Origin: an uncultured Christensenella sp. | GTDB taxonomy: Bacteria > Bacillota > Clostridia > Christensenellales > UBA3700 | Reading direction: 5' to 3' | Length of the DNA stretch: 64,000 nt | Assembly: GCA_910579785.1 (NCBI GenBank) | Contig: CAJTVJ010000007.1 | Span: 20,122-84,121, forward strand | Part shown: piece by piece, positions 8,677 through 17,371 of the stretch | Layout of the letters: the number at the start of each line of letters is the position of its first letter | Position numbering within the stretch: the stretch's first letter is position 1 | The notes under the pieces: generated by a model | Database searches by the model: none | What the model was told of the DNA's origin: nothing | The model's input: the letters and a program-made list of their open reading frames with translations, nothing else | Program-made: the position numbers and the translations under genes

Positions 8677-10494
8677 ATGGCTTCATTAAATGAAAACAAA
8701 CTTCTTCGTAAGTTCTTCGGCACAGATCCGACGAAAAAAGAAGAAATGCAACCAAGTGAAGTTTTGTCTTATTCCGTTGCCGGTCTAGGACAAAATATCA
8801 TTTGTCAATTAGTTACGGCGTTCTTCATGCTCTTTATGACAGAGGTTGCCGGAGTATCGTCTTTGTGGCTTGCTTGGATGTTTCTTGCGGCAAGACTTTT
8901 TGACGCATTCAACGACCCTGTAATGGGTACTATCGTTGACAGAACTCGCAGCAAGTGGGGTAAGATGAGACCTTATTTGCTGTTTTCGCCGTTTCCGATT
9001 GCAGTTTTGACAGTATTACTATTTACAATGGTGCCTGGATGGAACGAAGTAGGTAGATTTGTATATTCCACAATAATATATCTTTTGTGGGGAATCGCTT
9101 ATACGTCCATTGACGTACCGTATTGGGGCTTGGCTTCGTCAATGACGTCCGATACTGACAAGAGAAATACGCTTTTGACAGTTGCGCGTCTTTTCTGTAC
9201 GATAGGCAGTGGACTTATTTCTATTGCCATTCCTGTATTTACAAATACAAATCCAGATGAGCAGATGTTTCCAATCACAGAAAAAGCTTTGGAGTGGATA
9301 TTCCCTGTAATAGCGATAGTATGTGTATTGATTTCGATACCTACATTTTTGATTGGATTTAAAAACAGTAAAGAGAGATTCTACGAAAATAAAGAAAAAA
9401 CGTCTTTAAAGGAAAACTTAAAACTTCTTGCAAAGAACAAGCCTGTACTTCTTATGATATTGATGGGTATTCTTGGCGGACTTCGTACGATATATATGAC
9501 CACGGCTGTATATATTGCAAAGTATAACTTCCTTAACCAAGATTTAGCGTCGGCAATATTCTTGCTTGTCGTACCCGGCGGTCTTGCGGCGACGCTTCTT
9601 ACTCCGATACTTTCAAAGAAATTCGGTAAGAGAGATATATTGATATGGTCGCATATTATTGGCGGTGTATTGCTTGTAATATTGTATTTTATAGGTTTGC
9701 CGTCAAACGGTCAATCAACAGCTGCAAAAGTAGCTTTCTATATAATAATTATCATAGCAGGCATTCCGTCTGGATTTAGCAACATACTTACATATTCAAT
9801 GATAGCTGATTCTATCGACTACTTAGAGGATAAGACAGGTAAGAGAGCAGAGGGTATTTGCTTCTCAATGCAGACTCTTATATCTAAGATAGGTATGGCA
9901 CTCACAGCATTTGTTACTTTGTTGGTACTTGGCTTGGCTGGTTATGACGATGCAAAGAAGGTTGTTACAGCAGCCGATGTTGAATCATGGAGATTGAATG
10001 ATATTGAACAGTATAACACATATTTGAGCGTTATAAAAGGCAATTGGATGTCGACCACACTCCTTTGCGGACTTTCTATGGCAGCTTGCGCAATACCGCT
10101 CTTCTTCTATACGTTTACAGAAAAGAGACAGGTTGAGGCGGTGTCAAGAGTTCTTGCAAGAAAGAAAGCTGCCGGCACTATGAACGAGGCAGAGGCTGGC
10201 GAGTTTATCGAAGAGCTTAAACTTGTCGACAAGAAGACTCAGGAAAGGACTTACACTGAGGTCGCAGAAATTCTCGGTTGGGAAAATTCCGACGCAGTCA
10301 GAGCATTTATTGCAGAGTCTGATAAGGCAAGAGAAGAAGCTTCGACAGCGGACGTTGTAAACTTTGAAAACGTAGCGGCGGAAGACAGTGGAGTAGTTGA
10401 AAATAGTGAAGTTTTGAATGAATCTGTATCTCAAAGCGAAGAAACTGAAATAATAAAAGAGAACGAAGAATCGGAAAATAAATCCGAAGAGTAG
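8677..10494 (+). CDS. GPH-type MFS transporter (glycoside/cation symporter-like) with long acidic tail
   Basis: A 605-residue membrane protein with about 12 predicted membrane segments in the first ~470 residues. The signature DAFNDPVMGTIVDRTRSKWG (76-95) followed by KMRPY is typical of the glycoside-pentoside-hexuronide symporter family, which imports sugars or glycosides with H+ or Na+. The specific substrate cannot be told. After the last membrane segment comes a ~130-residue hydrophilic tail, rich in Glu, Asp and Ser at its end, that has no EIIA-like motif and is unusual for the family. The start has AAGGAAAGGAA upstream. It is monocistronic, with its own promoter and a hairpin after the stop. 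Confidence 0.85.
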   Translation: MASLNENKLLRKFFGTDPTKKEEMQPSEVLSYSVAGLGQNIICQLVTAFFMLFMTEVAGVSSLWLAWMFLAARLFDAFNDPVMGTIVDRTRSKWGKMRPYLLFSPFPIAVLTVLLFTMVPGWNEVGRFVYSTIIYLLWGIAYTSIDVPYWGLASSMTSDTDKRNTLLTVARLFCTIGSGLISIAIPVFTNTNPDEQMFPITEKALEWIFPVIAIVCVLISIPTFLIGFKNSKERFYENKEKTSLKENLKLLAKNKPVLLMILMGILGGLRTIYMTTAVYIAKYNFLNQDLASAIFLLVVPGGLAATLLTPILSKKFGKRDILIWSHIIGGVLLVILYFIGLPSNGQSTAAKVAFYIIIIIAGIPSGFSNILTYSMIADSIDYLEDKTGKRAEGICFSMQTLISKIGMALTAFVTLLVLGLAGYDDAKKVVTAADVESWRLNDIEQYNTYLSVIKGNWMSTTLLCGLSMAACAIPLFFYTFTEKRQVEAVSRVLARKKAAGTMNEAEAGEFIEELKLVDKKTQERTYTEVAEILGWENSDAVRAFIAESDKAREEASTADVVNFENVAAEDSGVVENSEVLNESVSQSEETEIIKENEESENKSEE

Positions 10495-10525
10495 TATTTG
10501 TAATCAAAACAAATAAAAAAACGCG

Positions 10526-10552
10526 AGGGCTATCTATCAAACGATAGCCTTT
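10526..10552 (+). terminator. Hairpin between MFS gene and dnaX
   Basis: GGCTATC (10528-10534) pairs with GATAGCC (10543-10549), followed by only three T. It is a weak terminator candidate lying 20 bases before the dnaX start, so it could also act in the dnaX leader. Confidence 0.4.
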
Positions 10553-10570
10553 GCAAAGCATAAGGTGAAT

Positions 10571-12094
10571 ATGGCATCATATACGTCTTTATACAGAAAA
10601 TACAGACCCGACGCTTTTGACAAGATGTTGGGTCAAAAGCATATTATCAAGACCTTGTCCAATGCGGTGCTGTCGGGCAAGGTTTCGCACGCTTATCTGT
10701 TCACAGGTACGCGCGGAACGGGAAAGACGTCCACTGCAAAGATTTTTGCAAGGGCTATCAACTGTCTTACTCCGCGCTCGGACGGATCGCCCTGCGGAGA
10801 GTGCGAAGTATGCAAGGCGCTTTTAAGTCCAAACAATATCGACATATTGGAGATGGACGCGGCGTCCAACAATAGCGTCGACGACATCAGAGATTTGATA
10901 GAAAAGGTCAAATACGTTCCTGTCGCATGCAAGTACAAAGTCTATATCATAGACGAGGTGCACATGTTGACTATGCAGGCGTTCAATGCGTTGTTGAAGA
11001 CGTTGGAAGAGCCGCCGGAACATACGGTGTTTATCTTGGCTACGACAGAAGTGCACAAGTTGCCGCAGACGATTTTGTCAAGATGTATGCGATTTGATTT
11101 TAGATTGCTCTCTACGGTTGAGCTAGCCGATTATCTTGAAGGTATATTCAAAAAAGAGGGCAGGGAATATCAAAAAGAAGCTGTCAGAGCTATTGCCGAG
11201 GCAGGCGACGGAAGCGTGAGAGATATGCTGTCCGTCGCGGATATGTGCCTATCGTATACCAACGAAAAGCTCACTTATGAGGACGTACTCGAAGTGCTTG
11301 GAGCAAGCTCGCCTCAACTTGTAGCAAGTCTTTGCGCGGCTATCGTAGACAACGACGCTAAGAAGGCTTTGGAGATTACGGACAAGATACTTTCGCTTGG
11401 CAAGAGCGTGGCTTTGCTTGCGAGAGACGTCGCCAAGATGATGCGCGCAATGCTGTATATCCTCAACTGCTCCAATGCCAACAGATTTTTGGCAATGCCC
11501 AAAGACCTCTTTGACACGATGTCTGACATCGCCAACCGCACTGAAAACGGAGCGTTGGTGCGTATCATAGAGATTTTTGTCAATATTGAAAACGCGTTAA
11601 GGACGTCGTCCTCTCCCACAGTTACGTTGGAAATGAGCATAGTCAAGGCATGCGATATGACGATAGACCTTGACGGCGACGCGGTGATAAGAAGATTGCG
11701 CGACGTCGAGTCAAAGATAAGGACTATGGCAAAACACTTTGGCGACAGCGACGCGGCATTAAAACTTGACTTGGGCGAAGTGTGGGGATACCTGCTCAAT
11801 ACAATGAAGAGCAGTAATTCTCAACAGGCTTATACTTGCGCGGTCGGCATAACGGATGAAAATCTGTCTTTTGACGACGGAGTGCTCTATATCAACGTGG
11901 AAAGCGAAAAGAATCTGCCGATAATCAAGCAGTTTCTCGCTCAGTTTGAAAGCGTGATACGCAGGAGATACTTTGAGATCACAGCTGTCAAGATATCATT
12001 TGACGATAAAGAAAAAGCTCTCAACAGAGACGTTGAGAGAGTAAAGAACTTGTTTGACGAAGAAATGGTCAACGTGACCAATTCTAAGAAATAA
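10571..12094 (+). CDS. dnaX: DNA polymerase III subunit gamma/tau
   Basis: A 507-residue clamp-loader ATPase. Walker A GTRGTGKTS is near residues 44-52, zinc-binding cysteines lie between the NC of the helix after Walker A and CGECEVC, Walker B is VYIIDEVHML, and sensor 1 is the FILATTE region. It loads the beta sliding clamp at the replication fork. ATG 10571 (MASYTSLYRKYRP, matching the family N-terminus) is preferred over the in-frame GTG 10565; AAGGTGA lies just upstream. It heads the conserved dnaX-ybaB-recR cluster. Its C-terminal region is shorter than in many tau proteins. Confidence 0.95.
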   Translation: MASYTSLYRKYRPDAFDKMLGQKHIIKTLSNAVLSGKVSHAYLFTGTRGTGKTSTAKIFARAINCLTPRSDGSPCGECEVCKALLSPNNIDILEMDAASNNSVDDIRDLIEKVKYVPVACKYKVYIIDEVHMLTMQAFNALLKTLEEPPEHTVFILATTEVHKLPQTILSRCMRFDFRLLSTVELADYLEGIFKKEGREYQKEAVRAIAEAGDGSVRDMLSVADMCLSYTNEKLTYEDVLEVLGASSPQLVASLCAAIVDNDAKKALEITDKILSLGKSVALLARDVAKMMRAMLYILNCSNANRFLAMPKDLFDTMSDIANRTENGALVRIIEIFVNIENALRTSSSPTVTLEMSIVKACDMTIDLDGDAVIRRLRDVESKIRTMAKHFGDSDAALKLDLGEVWGYLLNTMKSSNSQQAYTCAVGITDENLSFDDGVLYINVESEKNLPIIKQFLAQFESVIRRRYFEITAVKISFDDKEKALNRDVERVKNLFDEEMVNVTNSKK

Positions 12095-12131
12095 CGCAGT
12101 ATCAAAAAACATATATAAAAGGAGACTTAAT

Positions 12132-12452
12132 ATGGCAAAGTTTGGAGGATTTGGCGGCGGCAATATGCAGCAGCTTATGCGCCAGGCACAAAAGATGCAA
12201 CAGGAAATGATGGAAGCGCAAGAAGAGTTGAAGACTATCGAAGTGACGGGAGCAAGCGGCGGAGGTCTTGTCGAAGTAACTATGACTTGCGAAAAACAAG
12301 TTGTCGGAATAAAAATCAAGCCCGAGGCAGTTGACCCAGACGATATCGAAATGCTTGAAGACCTTATCATTGCGTCTTTCAACGACGCTGTGGCAAAGGC
12401 AGAAGAGCAGAGAGAGCAAAAACTCGGCAAATTTGCAGGTTTAGGTTTTTAA
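12132..12452 (+). CDS. ybaB: YbaB/EbfC family nucleoid-associated protein
   Basis: A 106-residue protein with Gly/Phe-rich N-terminus, a Met/Gln-rich helix (LMRQAQKMQQEMMEAQEEL) and the conserved VTGASGGGLVEVTM strand. Family members are dimeric DNA-binding proteins, nearly always encoded between dnaX and recR as here. The ribosome site AAAGGAGA precedes the ATG. The stop is one base from the recR start. Confidence 0.94.
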   Translation: MAKFGGFGGGNMQQLMRQAQKMQQEMMEAQEELKTIEVTGASGGGLVEVTMTCEKQVVGIKIKPEAVDPDDIEMLEDLIIASFNDAVAKAEEQREQKLGKFAGLGF

Positions 12453-12453
12453 T

Positions 12454-13038
12454 ATGTCGTATTATCAACCTTTGGCAAGATTGGTCGCGCAATTTTCTAA
12501 GTTGCCGGGAGTGGGAGCTAAGACTGCTCAGCGTTACGCATACAAAATAATCAATATGACGCCTGAGGAAGTCGAGGACTTTGCCAATGCCTTGGTGGAT
12601 ACAAAAAACAGTATTCACTATTGTTCAGTATGCGGCAACTATACGGACGGCGACGTCTGCGACATATGCGCTACGAGGGATAAGTCAGTGATATGCGTAG
12701 TCAAAGAGCCCAAGGACGTGATTGCCTTTGAGAAGATAAAAGATTACAACGGAGTGTATCATGTATTGCAGGGTACTCTCAATCCTATGCAGGGCATAGG
12801 CGTCGACGACATTCGTATCAAAGAGCTCATGGGCAGACTTGTCGGCGTCAAAGAAGTCATTATGGCGACCAATCCAGACATAGACGGAGAGGCGACGGCA
12901 ACGTATATAGCCCGTCTTATCAAGCCTATGGGCATTAAAGTCACAAGGCTCGCCAGCGGCATTTCAATGGGCAGCGATATAGAGTACGCCGACGAAGTGT
13001 CCTTGTCAAGAGCTTTGGCTGACCGTAAAGAATATTGA
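12454..13038 (+). CDS. recR: Recombination mediator protein RecR
   Basis: A 194-residue RecR, which with RecO and RecF loads RecA at gaps. It shows the N-terminal helix-hairpin-helix (LPGVGAKTAQRYAYKI), the C4 zinc finger CSVCGNYTDGDVCDIC near residues 54-69, and a Toprim domain with VVKEPKDVIAFE and NPDIDGEATA. It starts one base after ybaB, so is translationally coupled. The partner recO in this window is unusually short. Confidence 0.95.
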   Translation: MSYYQPLARLVAQFSKLPGVGAKTAQRYAYKIINMTPEEVEDFANALVDTKNSIHYCSVCGNYTDGDVCDICATRDKSVICVVKEPKDVIAFEKIKDYNGVYHVLQGTLNPMQGIGVDDIRIKELMGRLVGVKEVIMATNPDIDGEATATYIARLIKPMGIKVTRLASGISMGSDIEYADEVSLSRALADRKEY

Positions 13039-13075
13039 ATATAGCACTTGAAGTTTGATTGTCTATAAGCAAAAT

Positions 13076-13121
13076 GTGGTCGCCTCGACCGTAGTGGAGA
13101 GGTCTAATCGAATTAAATAAG
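13076..13121. repeat. Dispersed-repeat half-site after recR
   Basis: An inverted half-site reading GGTCGCCTCGACCGTAGTGG, then GGTCTAATCGAATTAAATAAG. It runs directly into the accessory hairpin module at 13122. Confidence 0.8.
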
Positions 13122-13165
13122 TACTGACAAAATGTAGAGAAAGTTTACATTTTCGTTTGGTCGGA
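13122..13165 (+). repeat. Hairpin-forming accessory repeat module (copy 2)
   Basis: Begins TACTGACAAAATGTAGAGAA and ends TTTCGTTTGGTCGG. AATGTA pairs with TACATT. It matches the copies near 8168 and 35917 and likewise abuts a half-site terminus. Confidence 0.75.
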
Positions 13166-13187
13166 AAGAGGGGGAGTCTGGCTGTTA

Positions 13188-13307
13188 GATTTTTAATCTT
13201 ATGAGATATCTCGACTGCGCTCGATATGATTATATATGATTACGATAAACTAAAATATAGTCGCCTCGACCGAAGCGGAGTAATCTCAACAAGTTAAATA
13301 ATAAATA
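13188..13307. repeat. Dispersed palindromic repeat, paired half-sites
   Basis: A direct half at 13197-13237 (ATGAGATATCTCGACTGCGC, then CGATATGA) and an inverted half at 13259-13305 (AGTCGCCTCGACCGAAGCGG, then CTCAACAAGTTAAA). It lies between recR and the reverse-strand structured RNA. Confidence 0.8.
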
Positions 13308-13341
13308 GATTTCACATTTAGCTATATGCAACAAAGAACAT

Positions 13342-13371
13342 AAAAAACACTCCTCAGCGGAGTGTTTTTAA
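13342..13371 (-). terminator. Intrinsic terminator of the structured RNA
   Basis: On the reverse strand AACACTCCGCTGAGGAGTGTT forms a stem followed by a run of T. It begins just after the closing stem of the RNA. Confidence 0.8.
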
Positions 13372-13535
13372 GTACACAAGCGAGCGCAATTCTGAACCCG
13401 CTTTGTAGCAGGTGGGTATCCTGTGCAAGTCTTTTGTAATCCTTCAACCGCCTAAGCGGTAAGGCGCGCCAGCCAACCTCCAACTCCGGATTCCCTATTC
13501 AAGAGTGCGGTACAATGTGCTACTCGTTTGTGTAC
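13342..13535 (-). ncRNA. ssrS: Structured non-coding RNA, probable 6S RNA
   Basis: A reverse-strand transcription unit of ~165 nt plus terminator, with no ORF. Its 5' end GTACACAA (13535-13528) is perfectly complementary to TTGTGTAC at 13379-13372, giving a closing stem, extended by GAG/CTC. Between them lies a long imperfect rod with short internal helices, for example ACCGCTTAGGCGGT and ACCCACCTGCT...AGCGGGT. A consensus promoter and an intrinsic terminator frame it. Size, closed-rod shape and single-gene layout fit 6S RNA, the regulator that sequesters sigma-A RNA polymerase. I could not run a covariance model, so the family name is tentative although an RNA gene is well supported. Confidence 0.6.
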
Positions 13536-13539
13536 CTAT

Positions 13540-13568
13540 ATTATACTATACAAAAAACGCAAAATCAA
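13540..13568 (-). promoter_or_regulatory. Promoter of the structured RNA
   Basis: On the reverse strand TTGATT (13568-13563), 17-base spacer, TATAAT (13545-13540). The predicted start falls at about 13533-13535, the first base of the closing stem. Confidence 0.75.
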
Positions 13569-13732
13569 TACACATTTTCAAAATTTTTTAAATTTAATGA
13601 TAATTTTGCAAAAATTTTTGATAAATGTGCGATATATGTCGGTTTGTATTATATAAATTTTCTGCGATGGGTTGCCAAGCTGTGTCATATATCAAAAAAT
13701 AGGCATAAATTGGAGCAATATCTAAAAAGTAT

Positions 13733-13761
13733 TTGTATTTTATATTTTTATATGATATACT
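13733..13761 (+). promoter_or_regulatory. Promoter of asnS
   Basis: TTGTAT at 13733-13738, 17-base spacer, TATACT at 13756-13761, about 30 bases before the asnS start. Confidence 0.6.
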
Positions 13762-13791
13762 CAAATAAATCTATTAGCAGAGGCGTAATTT

Positions 13792-15186
13792 ATGACAAAG
13801 ATTTCATTAAGAGAATTGGCGCAGAACTTTGAGAAGTACGCGGACAAAGAAGTCAGCGTATGCGGTTGGGTGAGGACGATAAGAGACAGCAAGAGCTTTG
13901 CTTTTATAGAGCTTAACGACGGTACTTATTTTAAATCTACGCAAATTATTGCAGAAGAGGCTCAACTTGACAACTATAAGAGCGTTATATCCCAAAACGT
14001 AGGAGCAGGACTCAGCGTTGTGGGAAAACTTGTGCTTACTCCCAATATGAAACAGCCGTATGAAATAAAGGCGGAGAGCATAGAGATAGAAGCTACGTCA
14101 ACTCCTACGTATCCGTTGCAGAAGAAGAGACATACGATGGAGTATCTTAGAGAGATCGCGCACCTAAGACCGAGAGCCAATACTTTTCAGGCTGTGTTTA
14201 GAGTGCGTTCGGTAGCAGCGCAGGCTATACACGCATTCTTTGCTTCGCGTAACTTTGTATACGTCAATACGCCGCTTATCACGACCAGCGATTGCGAGGG
14301 CGCGGGCGAGATGTTTAGGGTGACTACGCTAGACCTCAACGACGTGCCTAAGACCAAAGAAGGACAGATAGATTTTGACAAGGACTTTTTCGGCAAGTCG
14401 GCAGGGTTGACCGTCAGCGGACAGCTCAATGCGGAGTGCTTTGCGCTTGCATTTAAAAACGTATATACGTTTGGACCTACGTTCAGAGCAGAAAGAAGCT
14501 ATACCAACCGCCATGCGTCTGAATTTTGGATGATAGAGCCGGAGATAGCTTTTGCCGACCTCAAAGACGATATGGAGCTTGCTAAGGATATGGTCAAGTA
14601 CGTGATAAAGGACGTGCTGGAAAAGTGTCCCGAAGAGATGGCATTTTTCAACAACTTTATGGACAAGGGACTTATCGAGAGATTGCAGGGTATTGTCGAC
14701 AGCGATTTCGCTACTGTGACGTATACCGAGGCAGTGGCTTTGCTTGAAAAACATAAGGATGAATTTCAATTCCCGATATATTGGGGCGCTGATCTTCAAA
14801 CCGAACACGAGAGATATCTTACAGAGAAGATTTTCAACAAGCCCGTATTTGTCACAGACTATCCAAAGGAGATCAAGGCGTTTTATATGCGCTTGAACGA
14901 CGACGGCAAGACTGTCGCGGCAGTTGACTTGCTTGTTCCCGGAGTAGGCGAAATAATCGGCGGAAGCCAAAGAGAGGAGCGCTTAGAGCTTTTGATAGAC
15001 CGCATCAAAGAGCTTGGGCTTAGAGAAGAGGACTATTGGTGGTATCTTGATTTGCGTCGCTACGGCGGTGTCAAGCACGCTGGTTACGGTCTGGGGTTTG
15101 AAAGACTTATCATGTACCTTACAGGTATGCAAAACATCAGAGACGTCATACCGTTTGCCCGTACGACAGGCAGCGCAGACTTTTAA
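13792..15186 (+). CDS. asnS: Asparagine--tRNA ligase
   Basis: A 464-residue class IIb aminoacyl-tRNA synthetase charging tRNA-Asn. The N-terminal OB-fold anticodon-binding domain covers residues ~1-110 (VCGWVRTIRDSKSFAFIELN). The catalytic core follows, with motif 2 FRAERSYTNRHASEFWMIEP and motif 3 GYGLGFERLIMYLTGMQNIR. The C-terminus IPFARTTGSADF is typical of AsnS rather than AspS. The start has AGAGG upstream. It is monocistronic, with its own promoter, and no T-box leader is visible in the short 5' region. Confidence 0.96.
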   Translation: MTKISLRELAQNFEKYADKEVSVCGWVRTIRDSKSFAFIELNDGTYFKSTQIIAEEAQLDNYKSVISQNVGAGLSVVGKLVLTPNMKQPYEIKAESIEIEATSTPTYPLQKKRHTMEYLREIAHLRPRANTFQAVFRVRSVAAQAIHAFFASRNFVYVNTPLITTSDCEGAGEMFRVTTLDLNDVPKTKEGQIDFDKDFFGKSAGLTVSGQLNAECFALAFKNVYTFGPTFRAERSYTNRHASEFWMIEPEIAFADLKDDMELAKDMVKYVIKDVLEKCPEEMAFFNNFMDKGLIERLQGIVDSDFATVTYTEAVALLEKHKDEFQFPIYWGADLQTEHERYLTEKIFNKPVFVTDYPKEIKAFYMRLNDDGKTVAAVDLLVPGVGEIIGGSQREERLELLIDRIKELGLREEDYWWYLDLRRYGGVKHAGYGLGFERLIMYLTGMQNIRDVIPFARTTGSADF

Positions 15187-15205
15187 AAATATTCCCTTTA
15201 AGTCG

Positions 15206-15234
15206 TTGACAGACGATAAAAAGGATAGTATAAT
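15206..15234 (+). promoter_or_regulatory. Promoter of tRNA-Thr
   Basis: TTGACA at 15206-15211, 17-base spacer, TATAAT at 15229-15234: a full consensus promoter, suited to a stable RNA. Confidence 0.85.
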
Positions 15235-15308
15235 GTACTAGGTCTTTGTGATAACAAAGCCAATACTCTTAAATGAATAACATAGCGACGCTTGGCCGTC
15301 GCCAATAT

Positions 15309-15384
15309 GCTACTGTGGCTCAGCAGGTAGAGCAGTTCACTCGTAATGAACAGGTCGCCAGTTCGAATCTGGCCAGTAGCTCCA
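15309..15384 (+). tRNA. tRNA-Thr (anticodon CGT)
   Basis: A 76-nt cloverleaf. Acceptor GCTACTG pairs with CAGTAGC, the D arm is CTC/GAG, and the anticodon stem GTTCA/TGAAC carries loop CTCGTAA with anticodon CGT at 15342-15344 (reads ACG, Thr). The T arm is GCCAG-TTCGAAT-CTGGC. The 3' CCA is encoded (15382-15384). A ~75-nt leader with two small hairpins (15241-15262 and 15290-15307) precedes it, and a strong terminator follows. Confidence 0.97.
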
Positions 15385-15403
15385 TCATAAAGTCTCGCTA
15401 AGG

Positions 15404-15450
15404 GTGAGAATAAAATAGAAGAGCAAACCTCTTCTATTTTTTATTCTCAC
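15404..15450 (+). terminator. Terminator after tRNA-Thr
   Basis: GTGAGAATAAAATAGAAGAG pairs almost perfectly with CTCTTCTATTTTTTATTCTC, a ~20-bp inverted repeat with a T-rich 3' arm. It could stop transcription from either side. Confidence 0.85.
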
Positions 15451-15489
15451 AAAGCAGCTCGCCTTTATTTGACTTTAAACAGGCACAGA

Positions 15490-15592
15490 CAGTTCGACCG
15501 GTGACGCTCGCCCAAGACGCATAAAGCCGTCCTCGCTATGCCGTCGCTTCGCTCCTTACGCCCAACGCGGAGAGGTCTAATCGAGTAAAAAA
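15490..15592. repeat. Dispersed-repeat copy carrying the nested CGTAAGGAGCGAAGC segment
   Basis: An inverted half-site (AGTTCGACCG ... CCAACGCGGAGAGGTCTAAT) is interrupted at 15502-15560 by a segment reading on the reverse strand CGTAAGGAGCGAAGCGACGG and ending GGGCGAGCGTCA. Related segments occur at 44030-44092 and 57131-57241. Confidence 0.75.
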
Positions 15593-15662
15593 TAATATGT
15601 TTAGTTTTCTTCGTTACGCTTTAAATGACAGTTAATATGTTTTATGATATTCCAAATCCAAT

Positions 15663-15690
15663 AAAAAAAGTCCTCTTGCGAGGACTTTTT
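15663..15690 (-). terminator. Terminator of groES-groEL
   Basis: On the reverse strand AGTCCTC-GCAA-GAGGACT followed by a T-run, 15 bases after the groEL stop. Confidence 0.9.
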
Positions 15691-15705
15691 GCTATTGATA
15701 CGGTA

Positions 15706-17334
15706 TCAATACATACCGTCGCCGCCCATATTAGGAGCAATGGGGGCAGGAGGTTCTGGGATGTCTGTGACAAGCACTTCCGTTGTCAAGAGAGTTGCCG
15801 CAACGCTCGCCGCATTTTGAAGGGCGGATCTTGTGACCTTCGTCGGGTCAAGGATACCGCTTTCTATCATATCGACGTACTTATCCGTCAAAGCGTTGTA
15901 ACCGAAAGTATCGCCTTTGTTGCTGGTGATAATGTTGTTGATTACAACTCCGCCGTCAACGCCTGCGTTGTAGCATATTTGCTTGATTGGCTCTTCAAGA
16001 GCTTTGAGTACGCATGCGCCGCCCGTCTTTTCGTCGCCTTCCAAAGCTTCGACGATATGTCTTACCTTAGGAATGATGGAGAGGAGAGCTACGCCGCCGC
16101 CGGGTATGACGCCTTCTTCGACTGCCGCGCGAGTAGCCGCCAAAGCGTCTTCTATTCTCAGCTTCTTTTCTTTCATCTCGACCTCGGTAGCTGCGCCGAC
16201 GTTTATAACAGCCACGCCGCCTGCGAGTTTTGCAAGACGCTCTTGCAATTTTTCTTTATCGTATTCGGAAGAAGTCTCTGCAATTTGCGATTTGATAGAG
16301 CTTACTCTTGCCGCGATAGCCATTTCGTCGCCGTTGCCTCCGACAAGGGTAGTGTTGTCCTTGTCGACCTTGACTTGTTTAGCTCTGCCCAAAAGCGAAA
16401 GGTTGACGTCTTTGAGTTCATAGCCGATTTCGCTGGAAATAAGCGTGCCGCCTGTGAGTATCGCGATGTCTTCAAGCATTGCTTTTCTTCTGTCGCCAAA
16501 GCCGGGAGCTTTGACAGCAACGCAGTTGAGGATACCTTTGAGCTTGTTGAGTACGACGGCCGTCAAAGCGTCGCCGTCCATATCTTCGCAGATTATCAAA
16601 AGTTTGAGACCGTTTTGTACGACCTGTTCAAGTATAGGCATGATGTCCTTGCTTGAAGATATCTTTTTGTCTGTGACGAGTATATATGCGTCGTCAAGCA
16701 CAGCTTCCATCTTATCTGTATTGGTGACCATATAAGCAGAGATATATCCTCTGTCAAATTGCATACCTTCTACGGTAAGAAGTTCTGTATTTGTAGACTT
16801 GGATTCGTCAACCGATATGACTCCGTCTTTGCCGACGATTTCCATAGCTTTGGAGATATACTCGCCGATTGTGTCGTCTGCGGCAGATACGCTTGCCACT
16901 TGGCTTATTGCCTCGGCAGAGTCGATGGATTTAGAGATTGCTTTCAATTCTTCGACCACTGCGTCTGCAACCTTGGTGATACCTTTTTTGAGTATCATAG
17001 GATTTGCGCCTGCGGCTACGTTTTTAAGCCCTTCTTTGATTATTGCCTGCGCAAGTACGCAAGCGGTGGTCGTGCCGTCGCCGGCAACGTCGTTGGTCTT
17101 GATAGACACTTCTTTGATGAGCTGCGCGCCCATATTTTCAAAAGCGTCTTCAAGTTCGATTTCTTTTGCTATCGTTACGCCGTCGTTGGTGATAAGGGGA
17201 GAGCCGTATTTTTTGTCAAGTACGACGTTGCGTCCCTTAGGTCCAATAGTAATTTTGACTGCGTTGGCAACTGCGTTTACGCCTGCCTCCAAACTTCTTC
17301 TGGCGTCTTCGCCATATTTAAATTTCTTCGCCAT
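15706..17334 (-). CDS. groL: Chaperonin GroEL (60 kDa subunit)
   Basis: A 542-residue Hsp60 chaperonin of normal length that folds proteins in an ATP-driven double ring capped by GroES. Visible motifs are the N-terminal KKFKYGEDARRSLEAGVNA, the ATP-site NDGVTIAKEIELED and DVAGDGTTTA (near 85-91), and the C-terminal APIAPNMGGDGMY. That tail is a shortened version of the usual Gly-Met-rich end. The start has AAAGGAG upstream and lies 37 bases after groES in one transcript. Confidence 0.98.
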   Translation of the reverse strand: MAKKFKYGEDARRSLEAGVNAVANAVKITIGPKGRNVVLDKKYGSPLITNDGVTIAKEIELEDAFENMGAQLIKEVSIKTNDVAGDGTTTACVLAQAIIKEGLKNVAAGANPMILKKGITKVADAVVEELKAISKSIDSAEAISQVASVSAADDTIGEYISKAMEIVGKDGVISVDESKSTNTELLTVEGMQFDRGYISAYMVTNTDKMEAVLDDAYILVTDKKISSSKDIMPILEQVVQNGLKLLIICEDMDGDALTAVVLNKLKGILNCVAVKAPGFGDRRKAMLEDIAILTGGTLISSEIGYELKDVNLSLLGRAKQVKVDKDNTTLVGGNGDEMAIAARVSSIKSQIAETSSEYDKEKLQERLAKLAGGVAVINVGAATEVEMKEKKLRIEDALAATRAAVEEGVIPGGGVALLSIIPKVRHIVEALEGDEKTGGACVLKALEEPIKQICYNAGVDGGVVINNIITSNKGDTFGYNALTDKYVDMIESGILDPTKVTRSALQNAASVAATLLTTEVLVTDIPEPPAPIAPNMGGDGMY

Positions 17335-17371
17335 ATTAAACTCCTTTATTATGTTCGATTATTCAACTGCA

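Noticed and set aside
11140..11180. Possible dnaX programmed frameshift at the AAAAAAG run in the sequence after residue ~190
   Set aside because: The position is far too early for the gamma/tau frameshift, no stimulatory stem was seen, and the same A-rich runs occur by chance in other genes.
13515..13832. A 105-codon forward ORF before asnS
   Set aside because: It covers the promoter regions of two transcription units, is AT-rich with low-complexity codons, has no ribosome site and runs into asnS in another frame.
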